Shown: positions 15,815-22,949 of the stretch, one piece after another
Numbering within the stretch: the stretch's first letter is position 1
How the letters are laid out: the number at the start of each line of letters is the position of its first letter
From: an uncultured Chloroflexota bacterium
GTDB taxonomy: Bacteria; Chloroflexota; Anaerolineae; Anaerolineales; Anaerolineaceae
DNA length: 64,000 bases
Reading direction: 5' to 3'
Assembly: GCA_902791025.1 (NCBI GenBank)
Contig: CADATZ010000004.1
Location: 62,001 to 126,000, forward strand
Program-made: the position numbers and the translations under genes
The notes under the pieces: model-generated
The model's input: the letters and a program-made list of their open reading frames with translations, nothing else
What the model was told of the DNA's origin: nothing
The model's database searches: none

Positions 15815-16981
15815 TTATCCAGCAAGTTTGACCCAAATGGCGGGGCGGATCATGCCGGTAATGTCGGAAACGTCCGGGCCGGTGTTCAGCAGGACGCCGA
15901 GAGAGTTGATGCTGGTCGCGGCGCTGCTGTATTGTCCCGGTGTGCGCAGCCACCACCAGGCACAGCTTGGGTCCGCAGTGCCGTAAGCACCGTGGGCACG
16001 GGCAAGTGCTGTCGGCTGGGCCTTGCGGAGTGCCTCATAGGGAAAGTAGCGCATGATCTGGTCAATGCTCAGCAGAAAGACGTAATCATAGGTGTTGTTC
16101 CCGCCATAGGTGCCGAAGGCGGAGCTGCCGGGGTTGCTGTTCAGGGTCTGCGCGATCCATTGTCGTTCGGTATCGTTGAAGACGCCTTTGTAGAAATTAC
16201 TGTTCAGGTAATCGCGAAGCGAACTGTTTTCCCATGTAATCGATTGGGAATTCCAGTGATAAGCCATGGTCTCCAGCCCGTAGACGGAAAGCATCAGTGC
16301 GCGTCCGGTATTGTAGTCGATATCAATGCATTTCCATTGGATCGACTCGGAGCCGTTGTTGTAGTTGTTGTCCTGTTCATAGCGGCCGAAGCTGACAACG
16401 TCGCCGACCTTGATGTTTTGGAAGGGGGAGGAAGCAGAACCGGTATAAGGCTGCCGCTGAATTACATCCGTCCATTGATTTCCGCCGGCGGTTGAGCCTT
16501 CCTGACTTATCAGCTGACCGTTGGAGAAGGTGACTTTGTTGCTGGTTCCGTCAGCGTGGAGCAGGATCCCGGTCCCTTCCGGCTTTCCGTTGAGCCATTG
16601 CCCGTCAAATTTGTCGCCGTTGTCTCCCCAGTAGAAGATACCGCTTCCGTTACTGATCTGTCCCTGAACGAAGAGGCCTTCCCAATATTGGCCGTTACCG
16701 AAAAAGGTCAAGCGCCCGGCGCCGTCGATCTGGCCGTTCATGAATTCGCCTTCATAGCGGTCGCCGTTGGCCCAGATGTAGGTGCCTTTACCGTGATATA
16801 AGCCGTTGACAAAATATCCTTCATACCGGTCACCGTTGGCGTAAGTCTCCACCCGGTATTCCCCGCTCGATTGAGATGGCCCGAAAGAGCTGATCTGGGC
16901 ATAAACAGGCTGGGATATTTCTCCGAACAAAAAAATTGCGGAAAGTAGCAGAATCAATGGAATAAAATGCTTGTTTTTCAT
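15815..16981 (-). CDS. Secreted MORN-repeat protein with C-terminal DUF6273-like domain
   Basis: The 388-residue protein starts at ATG 16981 behind AAAGGAC and carries a signal peptide (MKNKHF, hydrophobic core, cleavage near VYA-Q). About five MORN repeats follow (residues 40-150: YANGDRYEGYFVNG, WANGDRYEGEFMNG, GNGQYWEGLFVQG and two degenerate ones). The C-terminal 200 residues match the DUF6273 pattern: SIQWKCIDID, ALMLSVYGLE, ITWENSSLRDYLNSNFY, WWWLRTPG and IRPAIWVKL. DUF6273 often occurs in secreted proteins of gut and anaerobic bacteria; its function is unknown. The combination suggests extracellular binding rather than catalysis. Confidence 0.82.
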   Translation of the reverse strand: MKNKHFIPLILLLSAIFLFGEISQPVYAQISSFGPSQSSGEYRVETYANGDRYEGYFVNGLYHGKGTYIWANGDRYEGEFMNGQIDGAGRLTFFGNGQYWEGLFVQGQISNGSGIFYWGDNGDKFDGQWLNGKPEGTGILLHADGTSNKVTFSNGQLISQEGSTAGGNQWTDVIQRQPYTGSASSPFQNIKVGDVVSFGRYEQDNNYNNGSESIQWKCIDIDYNTGRALMLSVYGLETMAYHWNSQSITWENSSLRDYLNSNFYKGVFNDTERQWIAQTLNSNPGSSAFGTYGGNNTYDYVFLLSIDQIMRYFPYEALRKAQPTALARAHGAYGTADPSCAWWWLRTPGQYSSAATSINSLGVLLNTGPDVSDITGMIRPAIWVKLAG

Positions 16982-17030
16982 AACGTGTCCTTTCAAATTA
17001 TCCAAAAACACATTTTTATCACTTTGGTAT

Positions 17031-17085
17031 CTTTTCAGAACTCAGTTACGCCATGGGGACTGTTGCCGAAGGCGACTGTCCCGTT
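17031..17085. repeat. Short-loop variant of the palindromic element upstream of the toxin-antitoxin pair
   Basis: TTTCAGAACTCAGTTACG is the outer arm of the dispersed family, followed by CATGGGGACTG, and the 27-base hairpin GGGACTGTTGCC / GGCGACTGTCCC at 17056-17082. This copy links the short 27-base hairpins to the larger palindromic family, because it keeps outer-arm sequence. Confidence 0.75.
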
Positions 17086-17178
17086 TGGAACAGATACCTA
17101 ATTTGATTATAACAATAACTGTTATCCTGTATTAAAAGTTCCGGCCGGTTTTTTTTTTATTTTTATGGGTATCTATTG

Positions 17179-17184
17179 TATAAT
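17179..17184 (+). promoter_or_regulatory. -10 element of the antitoxin-toxin operon
   Basis: A perfect TATAAT lies 19 bases before the antitoxin ATG, inside ATTGTATAATTATTGTAT, which contains two TTGTAT repeats that could be the binding site of the HTH antitoxin. GGAGA at 17194-17198 is the ribosome-binding site. No clear -35. Confidence 0.55.
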
Positions 17185-17203
17185 TATTGTATCGGAGAAC
17201 ATT

Positions 17204-17560
17204 ATGAATACGGTGAAAGAACTTAGAACTGCTGCGAAGATGAGCCAGAAAAAATTTGCCTCTTACCTTGGGATTCCGGTTGCAAATATTCAGAATTGGG
17301 AAAAAGAAATTCATAACCCTCCTGCTTATGTGATCACACTCATTACCAGAGTGATGAAAAATGATGGTTACCTTGGAAATGAATTAACACCGCAGCAAAT
17401 TGACGCAATTCGGCAAACAAAAGCGACTCTTGCTATTGAAAATCTTGAATTAAGTGATACTGCTGTTTTGAATTTACAAAAAATGGCAAGAGGGGATATG
17501 TCTTTAGATGAATATCAAACTGAGCTAAAACAAAGATACATTAATCATGAGTCCTATTGA
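17204..17560 (+). CDS. Antitoxin: XRE-type HTH fused to a VbhA-like Fic-inhibitory helix
   Basis: The 118-residue protein has two parts. Residues 1-55 are an XRE-like helix-turn-helix (LRTAAKMSQKKFASYLGIPVANIQNWEKE). Residues 70-112 match the VbhA antitoxin fold: TLAIEN (75-80) fits the Fic-inhibitory motif [ST]xxxE[GN], and LQKMARGDMSLDEYQTELKQRY aligns with the rest of VbhA. In VbhA the motif Glu blocks ATP binding in the Fic toxin; here Glu79 would do so. The HTH part suggests the protein also represses its own operon. Start at ATG 17204 behind GGAGA. It overlaps the Fic gene by 14 bases. The region is markedly AT-rich compared with neighbours, which suggests acquisition by transfer. Confidence 0.85.
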   Translation: MNTVKELRTAAKMSQKKFASYLGIPVANIQNWEKEIHNPPAYVITLITRVMKNDGYLGNELTPQQIDAIRQTKATLAIENLELSDTAVLNLQKMARGDMSLDEYQTELKQRYINHESY

Positions 17561-18218
17561 TATTTATAAATATCCCGGTGAGGATGTTCTCAAGAATAAA
17601 TTTGATTGCCATGATAATAATGAGTTACAAAGACTCGAAGCTTTTTCTACTGCAGGAAATATTTTTTTCTTGCAGCAAAATCCTATTGAAGGAAATTTTG
17701 ATTTTGAACATCTAAAAGCTATCCATTATTTCATCTTTAAAAATGTCTATGATTGGGCGGGAAAAATCAGAACGGTAGATATCGGGAAAAACAACATTTT
17801 TTGCAGGGTTCAATTTATAGACAGTTATGCGAAACAAGTTTTCTCAGATTTTTTTCCTTCTTGTTTAAAAGCGAAATCAGACAAGCCTGATTTTTTAAAA
17901 ACTTTTACAAGCCATTACGCGGATTTGAATGCTCTTCATCCGTTCAGAGAAGGAAACGGACGAACTCAAAGAGAATTTGCAAGAGAATTATGCTTGAAAT
18001 GTGGTTATGTTTTTGATTTAACACAAACAAATCACAAAGAAATGCTTGATGCAAGTATAGAGTCCTTTAATACCTTCAGCAATGAAAAACTTTTGAATAT
18101 TTTTTCAAGATGTGTAATTCCTGTTGAGGAGTATGAGAATTATCAGACAAAATTGACAACATCCTTATTAATTTTCTCAAAGGATGATATTCCTTCAGAT
18201 ATTAGAATCAGACGATAA
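17547..18218 (+). CDS. Fic-domain toxin, probable AMP-transferase
   Basis: A 223-residue Fic/DOC protein. The active-site motif HPFREGNGRTQREF (131-144) is complete, with catalytic His131, the phosphate-anchoring Gly-Asn-Gly and Arg139. Upstream elements typical of the VbhT/Fic class are also present: the flap region near KNNIFCRVQF and the helix LKAIHYFIFKNVYDWAGKIRTVDI. Fic proteins of this class transfer AMP from ATP to target proteins such as topoisomerase subunits. No inhibitory motif of its own was found, consistent with inhibition in trans by the adjacent antitoxin (class I). AT-rich codon usage like its partner. Targets here are unknown. Confidence 0.9.
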   Translation: MSPIDIYKYPGEDVLKNKFDCHDNNELQRLEAFSTAGNIFFLQQNPIEGNFDFEHLKAIHYFIFKNVYDWAGKIRTVDIGKNNIFCRVQFIDSYAKQVFSDFFPSCLKAKSDKPDFLKTFTSHYADLNALHPFREGNGRTQREFARELCLKCGYVFDLTQTNHKEMLDASIESFNTFSNEKLLNIFSRCVIPVEEYENYQTKLTTSLLIFSKDDIPSDIRIRR

Positions 18219-18255
18219 CAAGCGATAAACAAATTTTGTTGTGTTATAAGTTGGG

Positions 18256-19107
18256 TTACAAATAGAAATTTCCATCGACCCGCATGGCGGGGGCGGGACC
18301 GATGAGCGTGATACTGTTGTCGGAGAGGTCGACCCGGTAGAGGTAGCCTTCGGATGTGCCGTCGTGCTTGACAATGCCGTTGAGCGTCGTTTCTACATGT
18401 TCGGGTGAGTGGGCATAGGCTGCGGCAAGCTCGCTGTAGGGCGTGAGTACCGCATCCTTCGGAATGTGGCTGACAGGGACAGGAGAGCCGAAATAAGCCC
18501 AACGTTCCGGGTCATAGTCAGGTGACTGGCAGCGATCATCCGCGAATGCTTTCAGTTCCCATTTCCCGCCGGAATAATGAGCTTCACAGAAACAGCAGCC
18601 GGCAGTGTGGACATTCATCAGCTCACTCAGGGGAAGACGGAGGATGAAGAGCCGGATCAGCCTCAGGATCAGCGCATGGGCGACCAGCAAAACGCAGCCA
18701 TCCTCTGTTTCAAGCTCCCGCATCAATCCCGAGACCCGCTGAAAAGCAGCTTCATAGCCTTCTCCGCCCTTCGGATGAAAATTCTGAGGTTCATGATAAA
18801 AGGCGTGGAGCATATCCGGCGGCAGCTCTTCCATGATCAGCCCTTCTGTTTCACCCAGGCTGACCTCCCGTATCCGTTCATCCGGAAGCGGAATTATGCC
18901 TGTACCTTCAGTCAGAATTTCAGCTGTCTGTATAGCCCGTCCCAACGGACTTGTATAACAACGGCTGAAAGGGAGTCCTTTTAATCGTTTTTTTAACTGC
19001 CGGGCCATCATTATTCCCCGTTCTGTCAGGGGAGAATCATGCTGTCCCTGGATCCGATGGATCAGGTTCCATTCACTTTCACCATGCCGGGTAAAATATA
19101 AAATCAT
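18256..19107 (-). CDS. Histidine phosphatase superfamily protein with C-terminal extension
   Basis: The 283-residue protein begins MILYFTRHGESEWN, with the RHG phosphate-pocket motif, and has the other superfamily marks SPLGRAIQTAEIL and VAHALILRLIRL (second catalytic His). The first 170 residues form the phosphoglycerate-mutase-like phosphatase domain. About 100 further residues have no recognisable domain, which is unusual for this family. Start at ATG 19107: TATAAT ends only six bases before it and there is no ribosome-binding site, which suggests a leaderless mRNA. Substrate unknown; members act on small phosphorylated metabolites. Confidence 0.85.
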   Translation of the reverse strand: MILYFTRHGESEWNLIHRIQGQHDSPLTERGIMMARQLKKRLKGLPFSRCYTSPLGRAIQTAEILTEGTGIIPLPDERIREVSLGETEGLIMEELPPDMLHAFYHEPQNFHPKGGEGYEAAFQRVSGLMRELETEDGCVLLVAHALILRLIRLFILRLPLSELMNVHTAGCCFCEAHYSGGKWELKAFADDRCQSPDYDPERWAYFGSPVPVSHIPKDAVLTPYSELAAAYAHSPEHVETTLNGIVKHDGTSEGYLYRVDLSDNSITLIGPAPAMRVDGNFYL

Positions 19108-19113
19108 GAGAAT

Positions 19114-19119
19114 ATTATA
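19114..19119 (-). promoter_or_regulatory. -10 element implying a leaderless transcript
   Basis: On the minus strand TATAAT is followed by six bases and the ATG of the phosphatase gene, so transcription should begin at or beside the A of the start codon. A possible TTGGCA lies 19 bases upstream. Confidence 0.6.
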
Positions 19120-19203
19120 CATCAATGAATATCAATTTTGCCAAATAAATTTTTATACAACAAATATAATTATTTATGATTTCTTCACGTATAAAAAACA
19201 GAG

Positions 19204-19367
19204 TATAATCCAAAACAAAGATGATAATACCGGGAAATAAAGGAATCTGTATAAAAAATACTGCAGCCTTTTCAGAAAAACGGTATCCCGGTTTTATTTT
19301 CCGGTGAAAAAATGTCTGCCTGATCCTGCGCGGAAAACTCCGCTGCCGCAATCAGGGAGGAGAAATA
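19204..19367 (+). promoter_or_regulatory. Promoter -10 and structured leader of the HD-GYP gene
   Basis: TATAAT at 19204-19209 precedes a leader of about 150 bases. It holds two potential hairpins: CCGG-TTTTATTTT-CCGG near 19288-19304, and an outer CCTGAT / ATCAGG pair enclosing TGCGCGG / CCGC near 19318-19355 that ends where the GGAGGAG ribosome-binding site begins. This could modulate ribosome access. I find no match to the known c-di-GMP riboswitch consensus. Confidence 0.35.
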
Positions 19368-21515
19368 ATGAACGATCAAACCATTATGCGTAAACAAAAC
19401 GATAAGAGCAAAATATATCTTTTGATCCTGTGCGCGGCAGGGCTGCTGATCAATTATCTTCTTGCTCACGCCGCGATCTGGTTAAAACTGCCTCTGTATC
19501 TGGATAATATCGGCAGTGCACTGGCGGCTGCTTTGGGCGGATATCTGCCCGGCATCATCGTCGGATTTTTCACCAACCTTATCAACAGTATTGACGACTA
19601 TAATACCGCTTATTACGGATCGCTGACAATATTGATCTCCATCGCTTCCGCCTGGTTTGCAAGCAGGGGTTATTATAGTTTCAGGAAGCCCTGGCGTCTG
19701 CTGGTAATCATCATAACTTTTGCGCTGATCGGCGGCGGTCTGGGATCGATCCTTACCTGGGCGCTGTATGGTTTTGAATTTGGCTCCGGTATTTCCGCGC
19801 CGCTGGCTATCCGTATCTATGAAGCCGGAATGCCGGGTGAGTATCTGTCACAGTTAACAGCGGATATGCTGATCGATCTTCTGGACAAAACGATCACTGT
19901 GCTGGTTACTGCAATCATCCTGAATATAATACCCGAATCTGTCAAGGAGCGTTTCTATTTCTCCGGATGGCAGCAGACTCCGATCTCTAAAGAAAAACGC
20001 ATGGCAGCAAACCATAAACAAGTACATCTCATGTCATTGCAGACAAAAATCATTTTCCTGGTGACAGTAGCGATGGTGGTCATTGCCGCCATTGTGACGG
20101 TCATCAGCTTCATCCATTTCCGCACTGCCGCCATTGAAGAACAGCAGGAGCTGGCATGGGGTGTTGCGAATGTGGCTTATGATGCTATTGACGGAGACCG
20201 GGTCGATGAATACATTCAGCTGGGTGAGGCCGCAGAAGGGTATGCCCGAATCGATAAACGTTTTAATGATCTGGCAGGCAGTTCCGACAGTATTCAGTAT
20301 GTTTACGCGTACAGAATTCTGGAAAACGGCTGTCAGGTCGTTTTTGACGCGGATACACCGGATATGCCCGGCGGTGAACCTGGGGATATTGTCGAATTTG
20401 ACGAGGATTTCAAGGATCAGCTGCCGGATCTGCTGGCAGGGAAAGAGATCGAACCGATTGCAGCTCACGGACAGTTCGGGTGGCTGCTGACCGTGTATAA
20501 ACCGGTCTACAACAGCGAAGGTATCTGCCAATGCTATGTGGGTGTTGATGTCAGTATGGATCATATTACCCGCAATGGATATGAATTTCTCGCACGTGTT
20601 ATTTCGCTGTTCTTTGGATTTTTCCTGCTGCTGCTGACCTTGGCTATCTGGTTTGCAGAATACAGCGTCATTTTACCGATCAATGCTCTGGATAATGCCA
20701 CGAGCAATGCTGTTTATACCAGCGAGGAAGCACGGACGAAGACAGTGGAGCGCATCCATGAGCTGGATATTCACACCGGTGATGAGATCGAAAACCTGTA
20801 TCACTCTGTATCCAAAACAACGGAAGATATGGTGAATACCATTGAAAACATGGAGGAGCAGAGCGAAATCATCACAAAACTGCAGAATGGACTGATCCTG
20901 GTCTTGGCTGATATGGTAGAGAGCCGGGACAAGTGTACCGGTGACCATGTTCGGAAAACGGCTGCGTATACAGGGATCATCATGCGGGAGCTCCGGAAAG
21001 AAGGTATTTATACCGATCAGCTGACAGATGTATTTATGAATGATGTGATCAATTCCGCCCCGCTGCACGACATCGGGAAGATCCAGGTATCCGATACGAT
21101 CCTCAACAAACCCGGAAAGCTGACCGATGAGGAGTTTGAGATCATGAAGACTCACACTACTGCGGGTGCGGAGGTTATTGCTCACGCAATGAATACGGTT
21201 TCGGAAGCAAATTCCGGGTATTTGAAAGAAGCGATGAACCTTGCCCATTATCATCATGAAAAATGGAACGGCTCGGGTTATCCCTGCGGCTTGAAAGGAG
21301 AGGATATTCCTTTATCAGCGCGCATCATGGCGGTTGCCGATGTGTTCGACGCACTGGTTTCCAAGCGCAGTTATAAGGACGGTTTCCCGTTTGAAAAGGC
21401 AATGGCTATCATAAATGAGGGTTCCGGAAGCCACTTTGATCCTCAGGTTGCAGGAGCGTTCCTGCGGGCTTCAGATGAAGTACGCAGGGTGATGGAAAGC
21501 AGCATGATGCTTTAA
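19368..21515 (+). CDS. Membrane HD-GYP domain protein, probable c-di-GMP phosphodiesterase
   Basis: A 715-residue signalling protein. Residues 15-200 hold about six membrane helices resembling an ECF-transporter-like or MASE-type sensor (LPLYLDNIGSALAAALGGYLPGIIVGF). After another helix (about 224-248) an extracytoplasmic domain of about 160 residues follows, then a helix near 410-430, a linker region, and a C-terminal HD-GYP domain from about 510. HD is intact (LHDIGKIQV, 566-574), as is the GYP motif in GSGYPCGLKGEDIP and the metal/phosphate segment HHEKWNG. Such proteins hydrolyse c-di-GMP. Strong GGAGGAG ribosome-binding site. Followed by a diguanylate cyclase gene after 13 bases, likely one operon. 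Confidence 0.88.
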   Translation: MNDQTIMRKQNDKSKIYLLILCAAGLLINYLLAHAAIWLKLPLYLDNIGSALAAALGGYLPGIIVGFFTNLINSIDDYNTAYYGSLTILISIASAWFASRGYYSFRKPWRLLVIIITFALIGGGLGSILTWALYGFEFGSGISAPLAIRIYEAGMPGEYLSQLTADMLIDLLDKTITVLVTAIILNIIPESVKERFYFSGWQQTPISKEKRMAANHKQVHLMSLQTKIIFLVTVAMVVIAAIVTVISFIHFRTAAIEEQQELAWGVANVAYDAIDGDRVDEYIQLGEAAEGYARIDKRFNDLAGSSDSIQYVYAYRILENGCQVVFDADTPDMPGGEPGDIVEFDEDFKDQLPDLLAGKEIEPIAAHGQFGWLLTVYKPVYNSEGICQCYVGVDVSMDHITRNGYEFLARVISLFFGFFLLLLTLAIWFAEYSVILPINALDNATSNAVYTSEEARTKTVERIHELDIHTGDEIENLYHSVSKTTEDMVNTIENMEEQSEIITKLQNGLILVLADMVESRDKCTGDHVRKTAAYTGIIMRELRKEGIYTDQLTDVFMNDVINSAPLHDIGKIQVSDTILNKPGKLTDEEFEIMKTHTTAGAEVIAHAMNTVSEANSGYLKEAMNLAHYHHEKWNGSGYPCGLKGEDIPLSARIMAVADVFDALVSKRSYKDGFPFEKAMAIINEGSGSHFDPQVAGAFLRASDEVRRVMESSMML

Positions 21516-21528
21516 GAAGAAGCTTTCT

Positions 21529-22944
21529 ATGAACAAAAGAAACATTACAAGGCTTGCTTTTGCAATTGTGATCCTCAGCTTTGTTCTGTCGACCTTTGTG
21601 TCGCTGTGGTCGCTCCGGATAATGGCTGAGCGGAATATTCAGGAGCTGAGTAAAACGCTGGCGTCGCGTATCTATGACTCGATCAGCAATGAATTATCCG
21701 AGCCGGTCACTGTCTCGCTGGCAATGGCGAACGATACCCTGTTGATAGATGTGCTGAAAAATGAGGCATCAGTCGGAATTGATGAAACCTCTAATATAAT
21801 GTCCGATTATCTTTCCGGACAGAAAAATATATTCGGTTATGAAGCTGCATTTGTAGTATCCGATGCCTCAATGTGTTACTATTCTTACGGTGGGATCAAC
21901 AAACAGATGGATCCGATCATCAGCGACCGTGACAAGTGGTACTCCAGGTTTCTTTTATCCGGCAAAAAATATGAAGTGGATGTTGATCGTGATGAGGTGA
22001 GTCAGGATCAATGGACGGTATTTGTCGATGCACGCATTGAGGATGAGACCGGTACTCTGCTTGGCGTGTGCGGTGTGGGCGCGCATATGACAGGCAATCA
22101 GGACCTGTTCATGAGCCTGGAGAAGGAATATGGCGTCAAAATAAACCTGGTGAGTGCAGACGGACTGATCCATGTCGATACGGATGAAAACAGAATAGAA
22201 AAAGAGTATCTGACCGGCATTCCTCTCAGAGAGAGCAGTGATTATATCTACCAGAAGCTTGGACCAAACCGTTTTGCTGTAACAAAATATATTGAAAGGC
22301 TTGGCTGGTACCTGGTCATTGAAAGTGATGGCACCACCGAACGCGGAGAGATCCTCAATGTGCTGTTATTAAATATTGTTCTGTGCATTATCGTGCTGGT
22401 TATTATGCTGCTTGCGATCCGGATCATAATCGCACGTACAAGGGCACTGACCAGCGCGTCGTTTGTGGACCAGTCGACTCAGCTTTTGAACCGGAGAGCT
22501 TTTGAGGAGAAAAAAGCGGAACTTGCCCTGTCACAGTTGAAGGAAGACTTCGTCTATGTCACAGCGGATCTGAACGGATTGAAACATGTAAATGATACAC
22601 TCGGACATACAGCCGGAGATGAGCTCATCAAAGGCGCGGCGGAATGTCTGAAAGCAAGTTTCGGAAAGTACGGCGATATATACCGCATCGGCGGGGATGA
22701 GTTTGCTGCCATGCTGGTTCTTACGGATGAACAGCGGAGAGAAGCAATGGCAGAACTCGAAAAAACTGCGGACAACTGGTGCGGGGAGCAGGTAAAAGGA
22801 CTGTCCATATCCTGCGGTTACGCATCGAGCCGTGAATTCCCGTCGGAAAATATAACGGAGCTTATCAAAATATCTGATGAGCGGATGTACGCTGCCAAGG
22901 ATGAATACTATCGCAAATCCGGCAATGACAGACGCCGGAGATGA
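21529..22944 (+). CDS. Membrane diguanylate cyclase (dCache-like sensor and GGDEF)
   Basis: The 471-residue protein has a membrane helix at about 9-29, an extracytoplasmic domain of roughly 250 residues with the dCache-like feature DRDKWYSRF, a second helix at about 283-303 and a C-terminal GGDEF domain. The active-site motif RIGGDEF (about 387-393) is canonical, as are the substrate residues DLNGLKHVNDTLGH. The inhibitory RxxD I-site is absent (KYGD in that place), so product inhibition by c-di-GMP is probably missing. It makes c-di-GMP, while its upstream neighbour degrades it. Only five bases separate it from the converging GGDEF-EAL gene, with no terminator seen. Confidence 0.88.
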   Translation: MNKRNITRLAFAIVILSFVLSTFVSLWSLRIMAERNIQELSKTLASRIYDSISNELSEPVTVSLAMANDTLLIDVLKNEASVGIDETSNIMSDYLSGQKNIFGYEAAFVVSDASMCYYSYGGINKQMDPIISDRDKWYSRFLLSGKKYEVDVDRDEVSQDQWTVFVDARIEDETGTLLGVCGVGAHMTGNQDLFMSLEKEYGVKINLVSADGLIHVDTDENRIEKEYLTGIPLRESSDYIYQKLGPNRFAVTKYIERLGWYLVIESDGTTERGEILNVLLLNIVLCIIVLVIMLLAIRIIIARTRALTSASFVDQSTQLLNRRAFEEKKAELALSQLKEDFVYVTADLNGLKHVNDTLGHTAGDELIKGAAECLKASFGKYGDIYRIGGDEFAAMLVLTDEQRREAMAELEKTADNWCGEQVKGLSISCGYASSREFPSENITELIKISDERMYAAKDEYYRKSGNDRRRR

Positions 22945-22949
22945 TTTGA

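Noticed and set aside
19204..19367. c-di-GMP riboswitch in the leader of the HD-GYP gene
   Set aside because: The leader can fold but lacks the conserved GEMM core segments, so there is no basis for a riboswitch call.
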